Shown here piece by piece: positions 12,237 to 23,281 of a stretch of DNA of 64,000 nt. Origin of the DNA: Struthidea cinerea. Its lineage: Eukaryota > Chordata > Aves > Passeriformes > Corcoracidae. The notes under the pieces were generated by a model. It was not told the origin of the DNA and did no database searches. It saw only the letters and a program-made list of their open reading frames with translations. The stretch spans positions 1,234,498 to 1,298,497 of the forward strand of contig VZTI01001119.1 in NCBI GenBank assembly GCA_013397865.1, written 5' to 3'. The position numbers were made by a program, and so were the translations under genes. The stretch's first letter is position 1; every line of letters begins with the position of its first letter.

Positions 12237-14913
12237 CTGAAACAGAATGAAATTGTGTAAAGCACAAGTCTAGGCCCATTATATTTATTGCTGTCTGGTC
12301 CAGAATTGAAAGTGAGAAAAAGATTGGAAAAAAATTTCAGAGTTTTTTCAGAAGTTTTTCAGAAGTTTCAGTAGCTTCTGAAAATTAAAACCAAAAAGCT
12401 CAATATTTAAATAGTTACCTGGCTGCAAGTTACCCATCTGCACGCTGCAGTACCTGGTGGAGTTGCCAGAAGCTTCGCATCAAGTCCCAACTATCACATG
12501 TCAAATATAGAATAGTTTTACTCTCTAGGAATCAACTTTTCAGAACACAGGCACTTCCCAGTATTGAAGTATTTTGGATCTTGTTGCAGAGGAAACAGAC
12601 AAGAGACATGTTAGATTTTTCACTTGCAGACTGCTTCCTGATGAATAGGAAGTACTTGCATATGAACCACTGTGAAATGTATTTTGGAAATTATTCCCTT
12701 GAGAGCAACAATTTGAGAGCTGGTAAAAATTATGAGACAATAAATCAAAATAACTTCTGATACCTAGATTGTCAAAGGATGAACTGAAGCTCAAACAGAT
12801 ATCAGTCACATTTCCAGAGTAGAAGAGAGATCCCACCTATTTAAAAATCGTACCTTCTCTTCTTTCTTTGGGTTCTTTGACTTGGTGGTATTCCACAAAT
12901 ATCAGCTGTGCCTAAAAATAGAGAGTTTGGGATGTTCATAGAGTCAATTTCACAGCCATCACTAATTATTGATTATTCTCAGGCACATGGGAAAAAGAAG
13001 AATTTCTTCCCTGGAGAAGTTAGATGTTCCATAAATTCTGATTTCAAATGAACAAAATATCTTTTTTGGTGCTGTTCTTAGCTAATGGTACCCATTTTAT
13101 ATGGAACAATAAATGAAGCATTAAAAATAATTAATTTGCTATCAAGACCACACAATGACTTTATTACTTGGAGATTTTTCTGGAATAATGGGTATGAAAA
13201 ACTCACAAATTTGCTGCCATAGCTCTATTACTCCATAACACACTTTGCAAGAGATAGGAAGAAAAGCTTTAAATAGCACTCACTATGTCATTTGAAAACT
13301 AAAACTTGACAGAGGAAGAAGTCCATAAGACAGGGTTTTATATAAGTTTTAGAAACTTGTTGAAGTTCCTAATTTAACTGTAGCCTTTCTTCAGCAGTGA
13401 AATGAAGTTCAAAGAGGACCTTAGAAACCCAGCTCAATTTTGTTCTCAGCAAAACCTGGAGGAGGTCAAAGAAACATTTTTCTTTAGTCAGATCTTTAAG
13501 AACAAATCACGGTATAATGGGAAGATGTTTAACAGGGAAGGAAATTCACTAGAACTTTACACATATCTTAAGTATAATAAAAAGAATAAGATTTTAACAG
13601 GAACTTGTCATATTTTGCATCTGTGAGGGGACAACAACAGACAAAAGACCAATTTTGAAAGTGCCATCAAACAGAGGCTTTCAAAGTGATCTAGTATTTA
13701 AGAGTCTGTTCTATTGGAAGACTCATCCAGCTAGCTCTACCTCTCTTTTCTACAGATCTCTGAGTCATAGAATTTGACCAAACTTTTCAAAAGATAGAAA
13801 GGTATGTTTTTTCTCCTTTATTGTACAGTATTTTGATTTTGGTTGTCTTTTTACCCTTTCTGAGTACTTTCCCTCATTAGTTACAAGATAAGTAGACCTA
13901 GCAAGCATAAATTTATTTTAAAATTGTCAAGCAGCTTATTTGCTGCCTTTTAGTTTACTCTTCAGTACCACCTTTTTGATATATACTTACTCCTAAACTA
14001 TTGACTTAGGTGATTAAATTGAAATTGTTGCTAAGATACTATTTAGCTTATGTGTAAACTATGCTCATGTCTTAATGGTTCCCACATTTCTCTTCCAATT
14101 TTCAGTTGCTCAATGAAATTGTGTTTTGGCTATTTGATCTTCAAATTTCCCTTCAGGCCCTGTAATTGCTCTATTACTTGTCAGACAGGATAGTGTTTCT
14201 ACTGTCTTCATGTTTAGTAGTGTATATGAATATGGACTTTCTTCAGGTAAATTAGGAATGTTGAAAGTATGAATGTTTTTACCGTTTTGAAAGAAAAAAG
14301 AGGGCACCACCTTTTTTTTTCTCATAACTTTCTTTGTTACCAGTGGAGTTTAAGGAACTAAATTTATACTGTGGGAAATAGCAGTTCTTACTTGATGTGT
14401 GGGCATAGTTGTTTGAATTTATTCCTACAAAGTTCTCTTCAGGAATTATCAGACCTGAATGGCACTACCAGAATGACAGTAGCAGAGGCAGTCCACTGTG
14501 AAGGATTTGACATCCATTTTTCCAAGCTGACAGCTGAAAGAAGAGCCACCAGGTAGAAAGACATACAACAGACTTGAAATGGAGATCTGGTGTGCCAGAT
14601 GATTTTGAAAAGTCGCCACTGGATAGGGATGAAAAATCTGGAATAGTGAAAAAAATATCATGCATGAAGACAAATATAAAATATCATTCTATGGTAGTTT
14701 CTGGCTGAATAATAATTATTGCTAGTGAGTTCTGAAAAGATGACCAGTGATGGCTCAAATTCAATTCATTGATTACTTGCCTGGGAGACACATCTCTTTT
14801 TTAGTTCTACTGAGTGCTAGCTGACTTGCTGGGATGGATCCATTTTGATTTTTTAAATCAATCTCTTGTACAGCTGCTACTGTATACAGTAGATTGCAAT
14901 AATACTCTTTGTC
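12237..14913. other. Minus-strand exon-like fragments of uncertain status
   Basis: Several short minus-strand blocks look exon-like but do not join cleanly. One is 12854-12911 (acceptor ctctctatttttag, donor GAGAAG|gtacga). Another is an open run at 14110-14325 (its product includes NIPNLPEESPYSYTLLNMKT). A third begins after tttttttcactattccag near 14645. They may be real exons, decayed exons or chance. They are listed so that a homology search can target them. Confidence 0.25.
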
Positions 14914-16730
14914 TCAGGGAAATGGGGTTGAAGGTAGGTAGGGCTGGTACCCCGGAGGTAGGTCAGCCAGCCTTCTCAGAAAGATTGTGTCAAATATTAG
15001 TTTCTTCGGTCCTTGAGGTCTGCAAAGAATGTTAAGTCTCTAGCAAGGGAAGGTGCTTAGATGTAATCTTAGAGATTATGAACCAAATATTTAATTTGTG
15101 TACAGAAAATTCCTAAATGATAGTAAAAGGAGTTTGATGTGACTTTGGGATTCACCACATCAGACCTGAGAGGCACTTTCATATCAGGCAGAGGCTGCAG
15201 GAGTTGCTATGTATAGCTCAAGGGACACCAGCTGTGCCCTACATAGATAGAACTCATGTCACCAGGCTACTCAGAGGTGCTGCAATGTGCTCACAGATGG
15301 TTTTATTTGTGGGGATAGTGATAATCTTCTACAGACTGGACATGCCCCGAAATGTGCACTCACAGCCCAGAGAGCCAATCCTATCCTGAGCTGCATCCCA
15401 AGCGGTGTGGCCAGCAGTGCGAGGGAGGGGATTCTGCCCCCTTGCTCTGGTGAGACCCCACCTGGAGTGCTGCATCCAGCTCTGGGGTCCCTAGCTCAGA
15501 AAAGGCACGGACCTGTTGGATCAAGTCCAGAAGAGGGCAACCAAGAAGATTAGAGTGCTGGAGCACCTTTCCTATGAGGACAAGATTAGAGAATTGGGAT
15601 TGTTCATTCTGGAGAAGACTTTGGAGTGACCTAATTGTGGCATCCCAGTATCCAAAGGGGAAGGCCCTACAGGAGAGATGGAAAAGGACTTTTCAGAAGG
15701 CTATGTAGTGACAGGACAAGAGGGACTATCTTTAAACTGGAAGGGGGTAGGTTTAGAGTAGATATTAGGATTACTCTTGATTGTGAGGATGGCAAGGCAC
15801 TGGAACAGGTTGCCCAGAGAAGATGTGGATGCCCCATTCCTGGAAGTGTTTAAGGCCAGGCTGGATGGGGCTCTGAGCAAGCTGGTATAATGAAAGGTGT
15901 CCATGTCCATGGCAGTGGGGTTGGAACTAGATGATCTTTAAGGTCCCTTCCAATCCAAGCCATTCTATAATTCCATAATTGTTGAAGATGTCCAGAATTT
16001 ATTCAGTATTACAGAAGCTCAGAATTCCCTGTTTCAGCTGACATGGTACCTTTCATAGCCTGTCTTGGCTTGCCTTGAGTAAAGGGACAGCATCTCCAAA
16101 TCCCATTTGCTATTGACTAAGCAGCGGAGGAGCCAGATGACCTCTATCAGCTGTTCCTGAGACATGCAGAAGAATGCATATACCACCTCTGTAGGTGCAG
16201 GATTCATGAGTCCTCCTCTTGTTGACAGCATGGAGATATGGATGCTATGCATGACAGCACATCAGAGCTTTTCTGATCCAAACTTGTACAAGTCTTGCCA
16301 TCTGACCAGACAAAAATCCATCAATTGTTCAAGCAAGCAGAAAGTGCTCAGTGTTTAGCCATGAAAAGATAGCAAAAATACTTACATAGACAGTGCACTA
16401 TATGCCTTCGTGAGACTTCCAAAAGGGCACCCCACCACCTCTGATGGTAGATTTTTCTCATGATTTCCTGCAGACTGCCTGTTACCGAGGTTTGGCTTTA
16501 CCTGATTTCAAACCCTTCCTAGTGGTATATCCATTGTCAGCATTGTGCATGTACATCTGAGGGGAGGGAGCAAACAAAGAGGGAAAGCACCCAAGGGGAA
16601 GGCCATCAGTTTGCAGAAGTCTAATATCCTCAGGATGATCACTAAGGGAAGTAGATAAATTAAAAACCTTTCCCAGCCAGCATTCTCCTGAGGGGCTGTC
16701 CGTGCCTGCCCCACTCCTGCTGCTCATCAT
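14914..16730 (-). CDS. Candidate four-exon gene encoding a 120-residue protein, unrecognised
   Basis: Joining 16730-16668, 16556-16502, 16188-16050 and 15019-14914 on the minus strand gives one ORF from ATG to TGA. Exon 1 (21 codons) ends phase 0 at GGGAAAG|gttttt, a weak donor. Exon 2 follows a very strong tract (ttgctccctcccctcag) and ends TCAG|gtaaag. Exons 2 and 3 join in a split Glu codon (G|AG). Exon 3 reads AFFCMSQEQLIEVIWLLRCL and onward to a split Arg codon (AG|A) after AAAG|gtacca. Exon 4 follows cattctttgcag and reads KKLIFDTIFLRRLADLPPGY before its stop. Intron 3 holds an antisense CR1. Exon 1 sits in a GC-rich patch (16650-16870) that is open in other frames too, so the true 5' end may differ. 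I recognise no family. It could be part of a larger gene that includes the other minus-strand candidates. Confidence 0.4.
15358..15980 (+). mobile_element. CR1 LINE 3' fragment, sense
   Basis: This is a classic CR1 text in plus orientation. It runs through gagctgcatccc, tggagtgctgcatccagctc, gcacctttcctatgagga, attgggattgttcattctgg, gtgacaggacaagaggga, aggttgcccagaga, tggatggggctctgagcaa and gatgatctttaaggtcc, then the tail ttctataattccataatt. The 5' part is the C-terminal end of the reverse-transcriptase ORF and the rest is the 3' UTR, about 620 bp. It is antisense to the candidate gene and lies in its third intron. Confidence 0.95.
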
Positions 16731-16970
16731 ACTTCACTGTTGCAAGCAGCAGGCAGCCCTGAGACGCCTGTCTCCGTGGAGGCCTGTTGAAAGGGCTCAT
16801 CCTTTCCAGCGTGGCAGTGTGTTGTTTATTTATGGTGCTGGTGCTGCAGCAGGCGTGGGGCCTCTGCAAAAGAACACACGGCTCTGTAAGATAATAAAAC
16901 AGCCAGAAGGCTTTCTGCGTGTTTGTGTCACAAAAGGCTCTTCAGAGAGGAACAGTTTTAGTGTCTGAGG
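16650..16970. other. GC-rich, CpG-bearing patch with exon-like and regulatory-like features
   Basis: This patch has higher GC and several CpGs in an AT-rich setting. The minus strand is open for 69 codons (16660-16869) in a frame different from the exon-1 model, after an acceptor-like tract (gtgttcttttgcag). It could be a first exon with promoter, an internal exon read in another frame, or a conserved non-coding element. Confidence 0.4.
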
Positions 16971-17629
16971 AATGAAGTGCTATTTCAGAATCTGGAGGCT
17001 GCGGGTTCTTTTAACAATGGAATGATTTGTCCATATTTTTCATGTAATAAAAAGAGCAGCACAATATGCCTCCTTGCTTGCCTAGAGACCATTTGAAATT
17101 TTTAATGCTTAAACCAGAGAGAGAGCATGGAGTTCATTGCCAGGTTGACATGAACACAGAAATACTTTTTCTCTCTTTGCTGGGGACTGAAAGGTATGAT
17201 GGAAAAGACTTTCAAAAGAATTGTGGTCGGGAAGATGAACTGGGGAGTTGATAGTCAAGATCTAACTCTAGCTAGATGCAGTTGCAGATACTAGATGAGC
17301 ATGGCATGGGTTTGCCTCCTACTTGACTACTTCAGTTGACAGCTCTTTATGATTTTAATCCTAAATCTAAGAAATTAGGTATTTCACAGTTTTAGTGCTG
17401 TTTTTTTTTTAAACAAATTGTTTTTGTCCAGACCACATTAGAAATACTATTGCAGCAGCCAGTTGAGATTCCTAGTTTTAAAGAAAAAGAGATGCAAGTA
17501 TTTTTTATCATAGTACTGCAAAAACTTTTTGTTAAGATATTTTGGGTTGAATGCTCATTCCATTATTTGCTGAAAGTTGGACTATTTTCTATGTGAATGC
17601 TGGTCACTCAGCCATTTTGCATGGACTCT

Positions 17630-18003
17630 TGTAGGTGCTAAAAAGCTAGAAGCAGAGAAATTCTTCAGCCTTTTCTCAGTATTCTGTGAGAAGACTGTCT
17701 TTCCTATGTAAACTATTTTAATCAAGGTCAGAGTTTCATAACTTCTTGCACCTGCAAGCTGTTTTGCAAGATTGTTATGGCTTTGACTTTGAAAATATTT
17801 TGGAATAGGTATCGTAAGACTTGGCCAATCCTCTCAAGGAGTGGATGGCCGAGGAACCAATTAGCTATTGCCACTCAACACACTTTTTGCGATCTATCCT
17901 ATATAGTAGTCAGAAAATTATTAAAGAAAAGCTTCGGCTTCCACTGTTCATGAGCCTGGACTCTGTGTCGTTTTCTTCATGCGCCTTGGATGTAACAGCG
18001 ACA
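17630..18003 (+). mobile_element. Solo LTR of an avian endogenous retrovirus with exact 6-bp target duplication
   Basis: The element starts TGTAGGTGC and ends ACAGCGACA. GACTCT is present immediately before (17624-17629) and immediately after (18004-18009). Six-base duplications are typical of class II (ERVK/beta-alpha-like) elements. A TATA-like cctatatagta lies about 100 bp from the end, followed by attaaag, a weak poly(A)-signal variant. It is 374 bp and no coding interior remains, so it is a recombination relic. It is the same family and orientation as 4137-4522. Confidence 0.85.
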
Positions 18004-18009
18004 GACTCT

Positions 18010-18580
18010 CACATTTTCAGTTTCTAAATCAATTCACATGGCAGGTCAGAGAGGCTCTGGCACATTTTGGTAAATAGGGTGATTGGTGCTGCTCATCAAC
18101 GTCCTGGTTTTAAGGCTTGTACATTTTGAACAAAATACTTTTGTTTACCTTTACAGAGTTTGTTCTACAACTTAGGTTAAAAATTACATTTATATCAAAG
18201 CATATGATTTGCAATAATGGAACAAAGGTACAAAAATAGATTGAAAAACCAGTATAAGTTATTACAGTTATACTCAAGTGTGAGGATTTTCCTTGCATAC
18301 ACCAACTTGGCATGTAAGGTACAGTATCAAGTCTCCACATCCTGCATCACTGACTGCAAACCTTAGAGAAAAGTACATCTTTTCAACTCTAGCTGTCCAG
18401 AATAACACAGTATAGATGCTTGGAAATTTCTGTCCTCTCAAGATGGATGAACCTCTTTATTTTAGATTAATATGACTTAAATTTGTTATGATTTGATGCT
18501 AGGGCATGGCATCACATGGTTTGGTGAAATATATTAATTCTCTCTCCTCTTCTTTCAGCGTTAATATTACTGTTAGATAC
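18010..18580. other. AT-rich sequence, nothing recognised
   Basis: No gene or repeat recognised. Confidence 0.4.
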
Positions 18581-18634
18581 CTCAATGAGGTAATTGCTGA
18601 CTTCAGACTACACTCTACTGACTGTTGCCTCTGC
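18581..18634 (-). CDS. Candidate short internal exon, unrecognised
   Basis: A 54-bp block on the minus strand lies between acceptor ataaagttatgcaccttag and donor TTGAG|gtatct. Only one frame is open. It starts with one base, which would complete CAG (Gln) after the candidate exon at 19174-19271, and it ends with two bases. The product reads QRQQSVECSLKSAITSL. It is short, so chance is a serious alternative. Confidence 0.25.
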
Positions 18635-19173
18635 CTAAGGTGCATAACTTTATGAGTTGTATGTGAGGAACAAAATTCATGTCCTGTCTCATTACAAAAT
18701 GTATTCTTTTTCTCTTGATACATACCTCTCTAGTTTATTTGCATTTCTTAGTCACTATATATCTGAGATATTTGTTTCAATTATTTTCCAAAGGACTTTT
18801 TTCCTAGAGATTACGGGTTTATTGCATTCATGATTATAATTTCGAAGAGGAAGTGCTGTATGTGAAGTTAATAGCCATGTGTTTGATCAGCTTTTTTATT
18901 TTATGTAAAAAACTGGGTGACTTAATTTTGAATAAGCTTCCCAATGCAGTCATCAAAATACCTAGAAGGGCATCAGTTACTTTTATTTTTCGAAAATAAA
19001 CTGCTATTGTTTATAAATCTCCATACTATAAAACCATCAGGTAATGAGGAATAAGCAAAGACTGAGAGAAGAATTGCATTTCTATGTTAAAAACATTATT
19101 ATTATTATAATAAATCATGAACTGGAGGGAGAAAAGCAGTTCTTTTTTTAATGTAGCTCTGAGGAAGAGATAC

Positions 19174-19271
19174 TGTATTGATAATACAGGTGAATGGAGT
19201 CCAGTGCTATATGGGTAATGGTTGTCCAAGTCTCTGCAGCTTCCTCTTAACTGTGTTTGTAACACCTCAGG
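19174..19271 (-). CDS. Candidate internal exon, unrecognised
   Basis: A 98-bp minus-strand block lies between acceptor caaagctaaatcttcacag and donor AATACA|gtatct. One frame is open (phase 0 start, two-base end), reading PEVLQTQLRGSCRDLDNHYP then YSTGLHSPVLSI. Its phases fit the flanking candidates at 20691-20823 and 18581-18634. No family is recognised. The frame stays open beyond the donor, so the 3' boundary is uncertain. Confidence 0.3.
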
Positions 19272-20690
19272 CTGTGAAGATTTAGCTTTGAATAGTTTAT
19301 TCACTTCAACACCTATTCAGCTTATGGAATACCTGAGGGAACCATGAGACAGAACTGGTCATATTATTTCCAGCAAGTAATACTTGATATGAATTTTCTC
19401 TCCTTTGTGCATCAGTCCTGCTTTCCTTTGTGGAAAAGTTCTTTAAATGACAACACAGTGTGCATTTGAGGCATCCTGGTTCTCTTCTGTTTCTGTATTA
19501 TAGATTACAGGCTTTCTATCTAAACAAATATCTGTGAAACGGAGAAGTGACTCATTTGACTAAAAGCATGAAAGCATTTGAGAGGCACTAGATAAAAAAT
19601 TTAGGCAAGGACAAGGAGGAAGTCATCATCTGCATCACAGGTCTAATGGAGTGGCATGATCCACCCTATCCTTTTGCATAATTGAAATATTTTCTCCATG
19701 ATTGTAACTTTTTCACTCTAACCGCTGGTAGCTGAAAAACAGCAAGAATATCTGAAATGACCCAATATGCAATCTCTGTGAGTGCCTAGCAGACTGCCTG
19801 GCAACTGTGAAGGTGGGCTTCATAGGAAAAGGAATTGCAGTCTTAAGCTGAAGCACAATAGTTTTCTACTGTTGTATGCCATTCCCTTCACCTCAACACA
19901 TGAAGTCCTGATTATTTTGTTTACTAATTGTTCTATTTGCAGTCTTTGAGACCAGTTCCCAAAGAGAGAAAGAGCTGGTCAGCTAGGTGCCAGGCAAAGA
20001 GAGGTTAAGGAGACAACTCCAAAATTGTGACTATATTAAATTTTACTATATAAAATTGTGACTTTTAGGGAAAGTTCTTTTTATTCTAGGGTAAGCAGAG
20101 ACACTATAAAATATTTTCCACACAAGTGTTAACAAGACTGAAATTTCTCTGATCTCAGTTTCTCTGAGTAACAAAACCTTTTGCTAACTCTCTTTACTAT
20201 GAGAAAAAGAACTCTTTACCACTGTTTGACTTGATCTCTGGGATACTTGAAACCAGGATTTTAAAGATAAGTTTAAAAAATTCTCGTAAGTAATCCTTTA
20301 ATTTTTTTTTAATTATGTAAAGTCCTCTTATACTTTCCATCTTTGATTTATTGAAACAATACATAAAGCAAATATAGGAATAAGGGGTTTATAAGGAATT
20401 TCCATCCTTCAATTTTACAAGATTTAATCCAGCAAGACAAATCTATTTATAGCACAGACTAACTTCATGTATTGTGCTGCTGCAGAAATCAATAGTCCGT
20501 GGCTATGAAAGCAAAAGAGAAGCCCTGTTAATTCATTAGCAGGTCTAGGTTACATCTTAGTGTGGTCAGTCTACATTAATACTCTCTGGAAGTGAATCAG
20601 AAAGAGTAGTCTCTGTAGGACACCAGACTGCAGTTGGCAGAGAAAGAAATGTTTTCATATTGGGATAAACATCTCAATTGCATCTCTAAC

Positions 20691-20823
20691 AGAGCCTGTG
20701 ATTGAAAGATGTAGGAGCTGAAGAAGTCGAAGGAAACCTTGTCCACTCTTTATGACTTCTCTTATCAGGTACAGCTTGCCTTCTTGATGGAGCAGTAAGA
20801 ACATTTCCTTCCATTTCAATGTA
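20691..20823 (-). CDS. Candidate internal exon, unrecognised
   Basis: A 133-bp minus-strand block with 44 open codons, leucine-rich and helical in character (GKLYLIREVIKSGQGFLRLL). Its proposed donor (GGCTCT|gttaga) gives phase 0, matching the next candidate at 19271. The acceptor (catgttaaag) is poor, and a second frame across the same block is also open, which lowers confidence. If real, it belongs with the other minus-strand candidates in one multi-exon gene running from about 23 kb down to 12-15 kb. Confidence 0.3.
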
Positions 20824-22775
20824 CTTTAACATGCACTGAAATCTAGAGGAGCCCTTCCATAGTTCTGTCTTCCTGCACCTTTCCCAAATATGCAAGTGAA
20901 AATTGTGTCTGTAATATATTAATTTCCTGCTATTTTTCTGTTGGCATTTTTCTATAATAAGCATCTAATCGGAAGAGTGGCTATTTTCCTGAAGTGCCAG
21001 CTCTGGGAGATTATGTGTTATGATTTAGATGATAATTCTAAGGTTGGCAGTGAGCATGGGAAGTAATGCATACTTAGTATAATGAGAGTTGTTTTATTTT
21101 TCAGTCAGCAGATGTAAAATTTCTTGCTAAAAATCAATGAACAGGCAATAGGAATGTTTATTTTGTTTTTTTTTACTATTTCGAAGATTAAAGCTAAAAT
21201 CAATTATTATTTTTAAATAGGAATTCCACTCAAAGAAAATACAAGGAAATTATATAATTCACCTATGAATATATAATTCAATACAGACCTTGATTTTAAG
21301 TAGTTATAATTGGTACTTCAGGTACAGAGTACTTCAGGTGATGCACATCTGAAGCAAAAGTCAAAACCCTGGTCAAAAGACTCTTTGGCCAGAATTTTTT
21401 TTTCTTTGCAGTGTTTTAGATCACAATTGCACACCTTTTCTAAATGGCACTGCGGTGAAGGTTTGGCATCTCACATCCTCCTAAAAGGCTTATCACACTG
21501 GTGGCTGTGACGGGTGTGACATTGACAGCATGTAGCCATGTCCAGACATATCTCTTCCAAGAAGTCTTGATAGTGTTATTTAATCTGCTTTGCAGTCATG
21601 TAAAACTCAGACTGAGTATTTGGCCTACTGATTCTAGCCTGGGAAGGTGAAAAAATACATGGGCTCACATAACTACTGTGGCAATGTTGTCAACTTTCTA
21701 AAACATAAATCTGCATTCTTTTTTGATGTGAACAAGTCCAAACATAAAAATTTATTAGGTACTGCCTATATAAGTGGAAAATCAGAAGTCTGTGGGATTT
21801 TTTCATCTTTAAATAAAGCCGTGGAATACTGTCTATTAACATGGGTTAAATTACGTGTATTATGAATACTTTGTAGATTTTGCTCTTTTGATGATGAAAT
21901 ACCTAATGCTTCTTGTTGACTTGCTTTGTACAGGTTTATATGTTTTTATTGCATATTGTTGCTCCTAAATTATGAAAATTCTGACCTAGAACAAGAGAAG
22001 ATCCCTTGTGTAAGATGTAATTGGAACTACCAGCTGCTGTCTCTAGACTTATTGCTTTGTCATGGATTTGCATAGCTCTTCTGTTGGAAAGTACTATTGC
22101 CTTCTCATTTTAAGTTGAATTGTATTTTTCCACATTCACTTCATGACCAGTCCCACAACAGTAGTTTTGGCACTGTGTATAATATGGTGCAGAAATGGAA
22201 ATAAATTTTGGTTAGAGAAATTTTCAAACTGGTGAATTATTACAAGAAAAACAACAACAAATTGAATATCAGATCCCAGACTACTCCATCTATCTTCAGT
22301 GGAGAAATGTGCTGATCTTTGGTGAACTTATCACCTGTAGCTGGACTACCTACAGGTCTTTCTACTTTTCTTGCATTTCAGCCCAAACTTGTGTTGGAAT
22401 AACAGTGTATTGTATTTCTATAATTTCTGACAGTGCAGTACCCTAATGCTTTAAATTGTATTTCTATGCCACTGACTTTGGTATCTTATACTGAGAGAAC
22501 AAATGCTATTTTCAATATAAGTAGAACATTAAAAATACGGAATTAAGATAAAACAGCATAGTATTTTTTTAAAATAGAATGATTTCTTTGTTTACCCAGA
22601 GGAAGATATCTTTAAAGATAGAGTTTTGTACTTGCTTGTCTAATTTTACTTGCTGTACTGCAGAGAATAATTTGGCCAAACTAGTTTTAGAGTAATCAGG
22701 ATTATTTTTATTAAGACCATGTTTAACTCTAGGCATAATGAATAGCTATGCCTTGCTTATCAGTAAATAAATTAC

Positions 22776-22824
22776 ATTTCTTCTGTGGCAATCCAAGAAT
22801 GACTTTCAGAACAGCTTGATATTT
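22776..22824 (-). CDS. Candidate internal exon, unrecognised
   Basis: Follows a very good acceptor (tatttgtttcttttccttaatag) on the minus strand. It reads KYQAVLKVILGLPQKK before a moderate donor (GAAAT|gtaatt). The frame continues open for about 14 more codons. Only 49 bp. Confidence 0.25.
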
Positions 22825-23008
22825 CTATTAAGGAAAAGAAACAAATATATATGAGTCTATAGCAGTGGGTACAAAACTTGATGGCAAAGAGAAAAAGTAT
22901 AAATTGACGCTTAAGAGCAATATAAGAGTTTGTGAAGATGCATAAATTCACAGTCTTGAGCAGTATTTTAGTAGTCAAAATACAATTCTTCAATAATTAA
23001 AACATTAC

Positions 23009-23104
23009 TTGGCAGATAATTTCAGCAAATTATTGTTGCAAACTAAAACCACAGTAATTCTATTTGTAATTTGCATGTCAAATTTACAGGAAAGACTACT
23101 TAAC
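23009..23104 (-). CDS. Candidate internal exon, unrecognised
   Basis: A minus-strand block of 96 bp lies between acceptor ccattttcttttcag and donor GCCAA|gtaatg. It is open in one frame and reads LSSLSCKFDMQITNRITVVL. Its end phase does not match the candidate at 22824, so at least one of the two is wrong or another exon lies between them. Confidence 0.22.
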
Positions 23105-23229
23105 CTGAAAAGAAAATGGCCTAGCAATAAGAAAGGAGCCTCAGCCTCAGAGCAATGTGCATGTCTGCTTGCATATAATTCCTCACAGTTACATTTCATT
23201 CACAAAAGAAAATATCTAGCATGATAGAT

Positions 23230-23281
23230 TTGATATGTAAAGGTTTTCAAATGGGTTGATATGCAAAAGTTTTCAAAAAAC
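23230..23281. repeat. 26-bp tandem duplication
   Basis: Two adjacent copies start ttgatatg(t/c)aaa and contain gttttcaaa. A local duplication of no obvious function. Confidence 0.8.

Noticed and set aside
22776..23104. Direct splicing of the 23009-23104 block to the 22776-22824 block
   Set aside because: The end phase (two bases) brings in a stop within a few codons in the second block. They are kept only as separate weak candidates.
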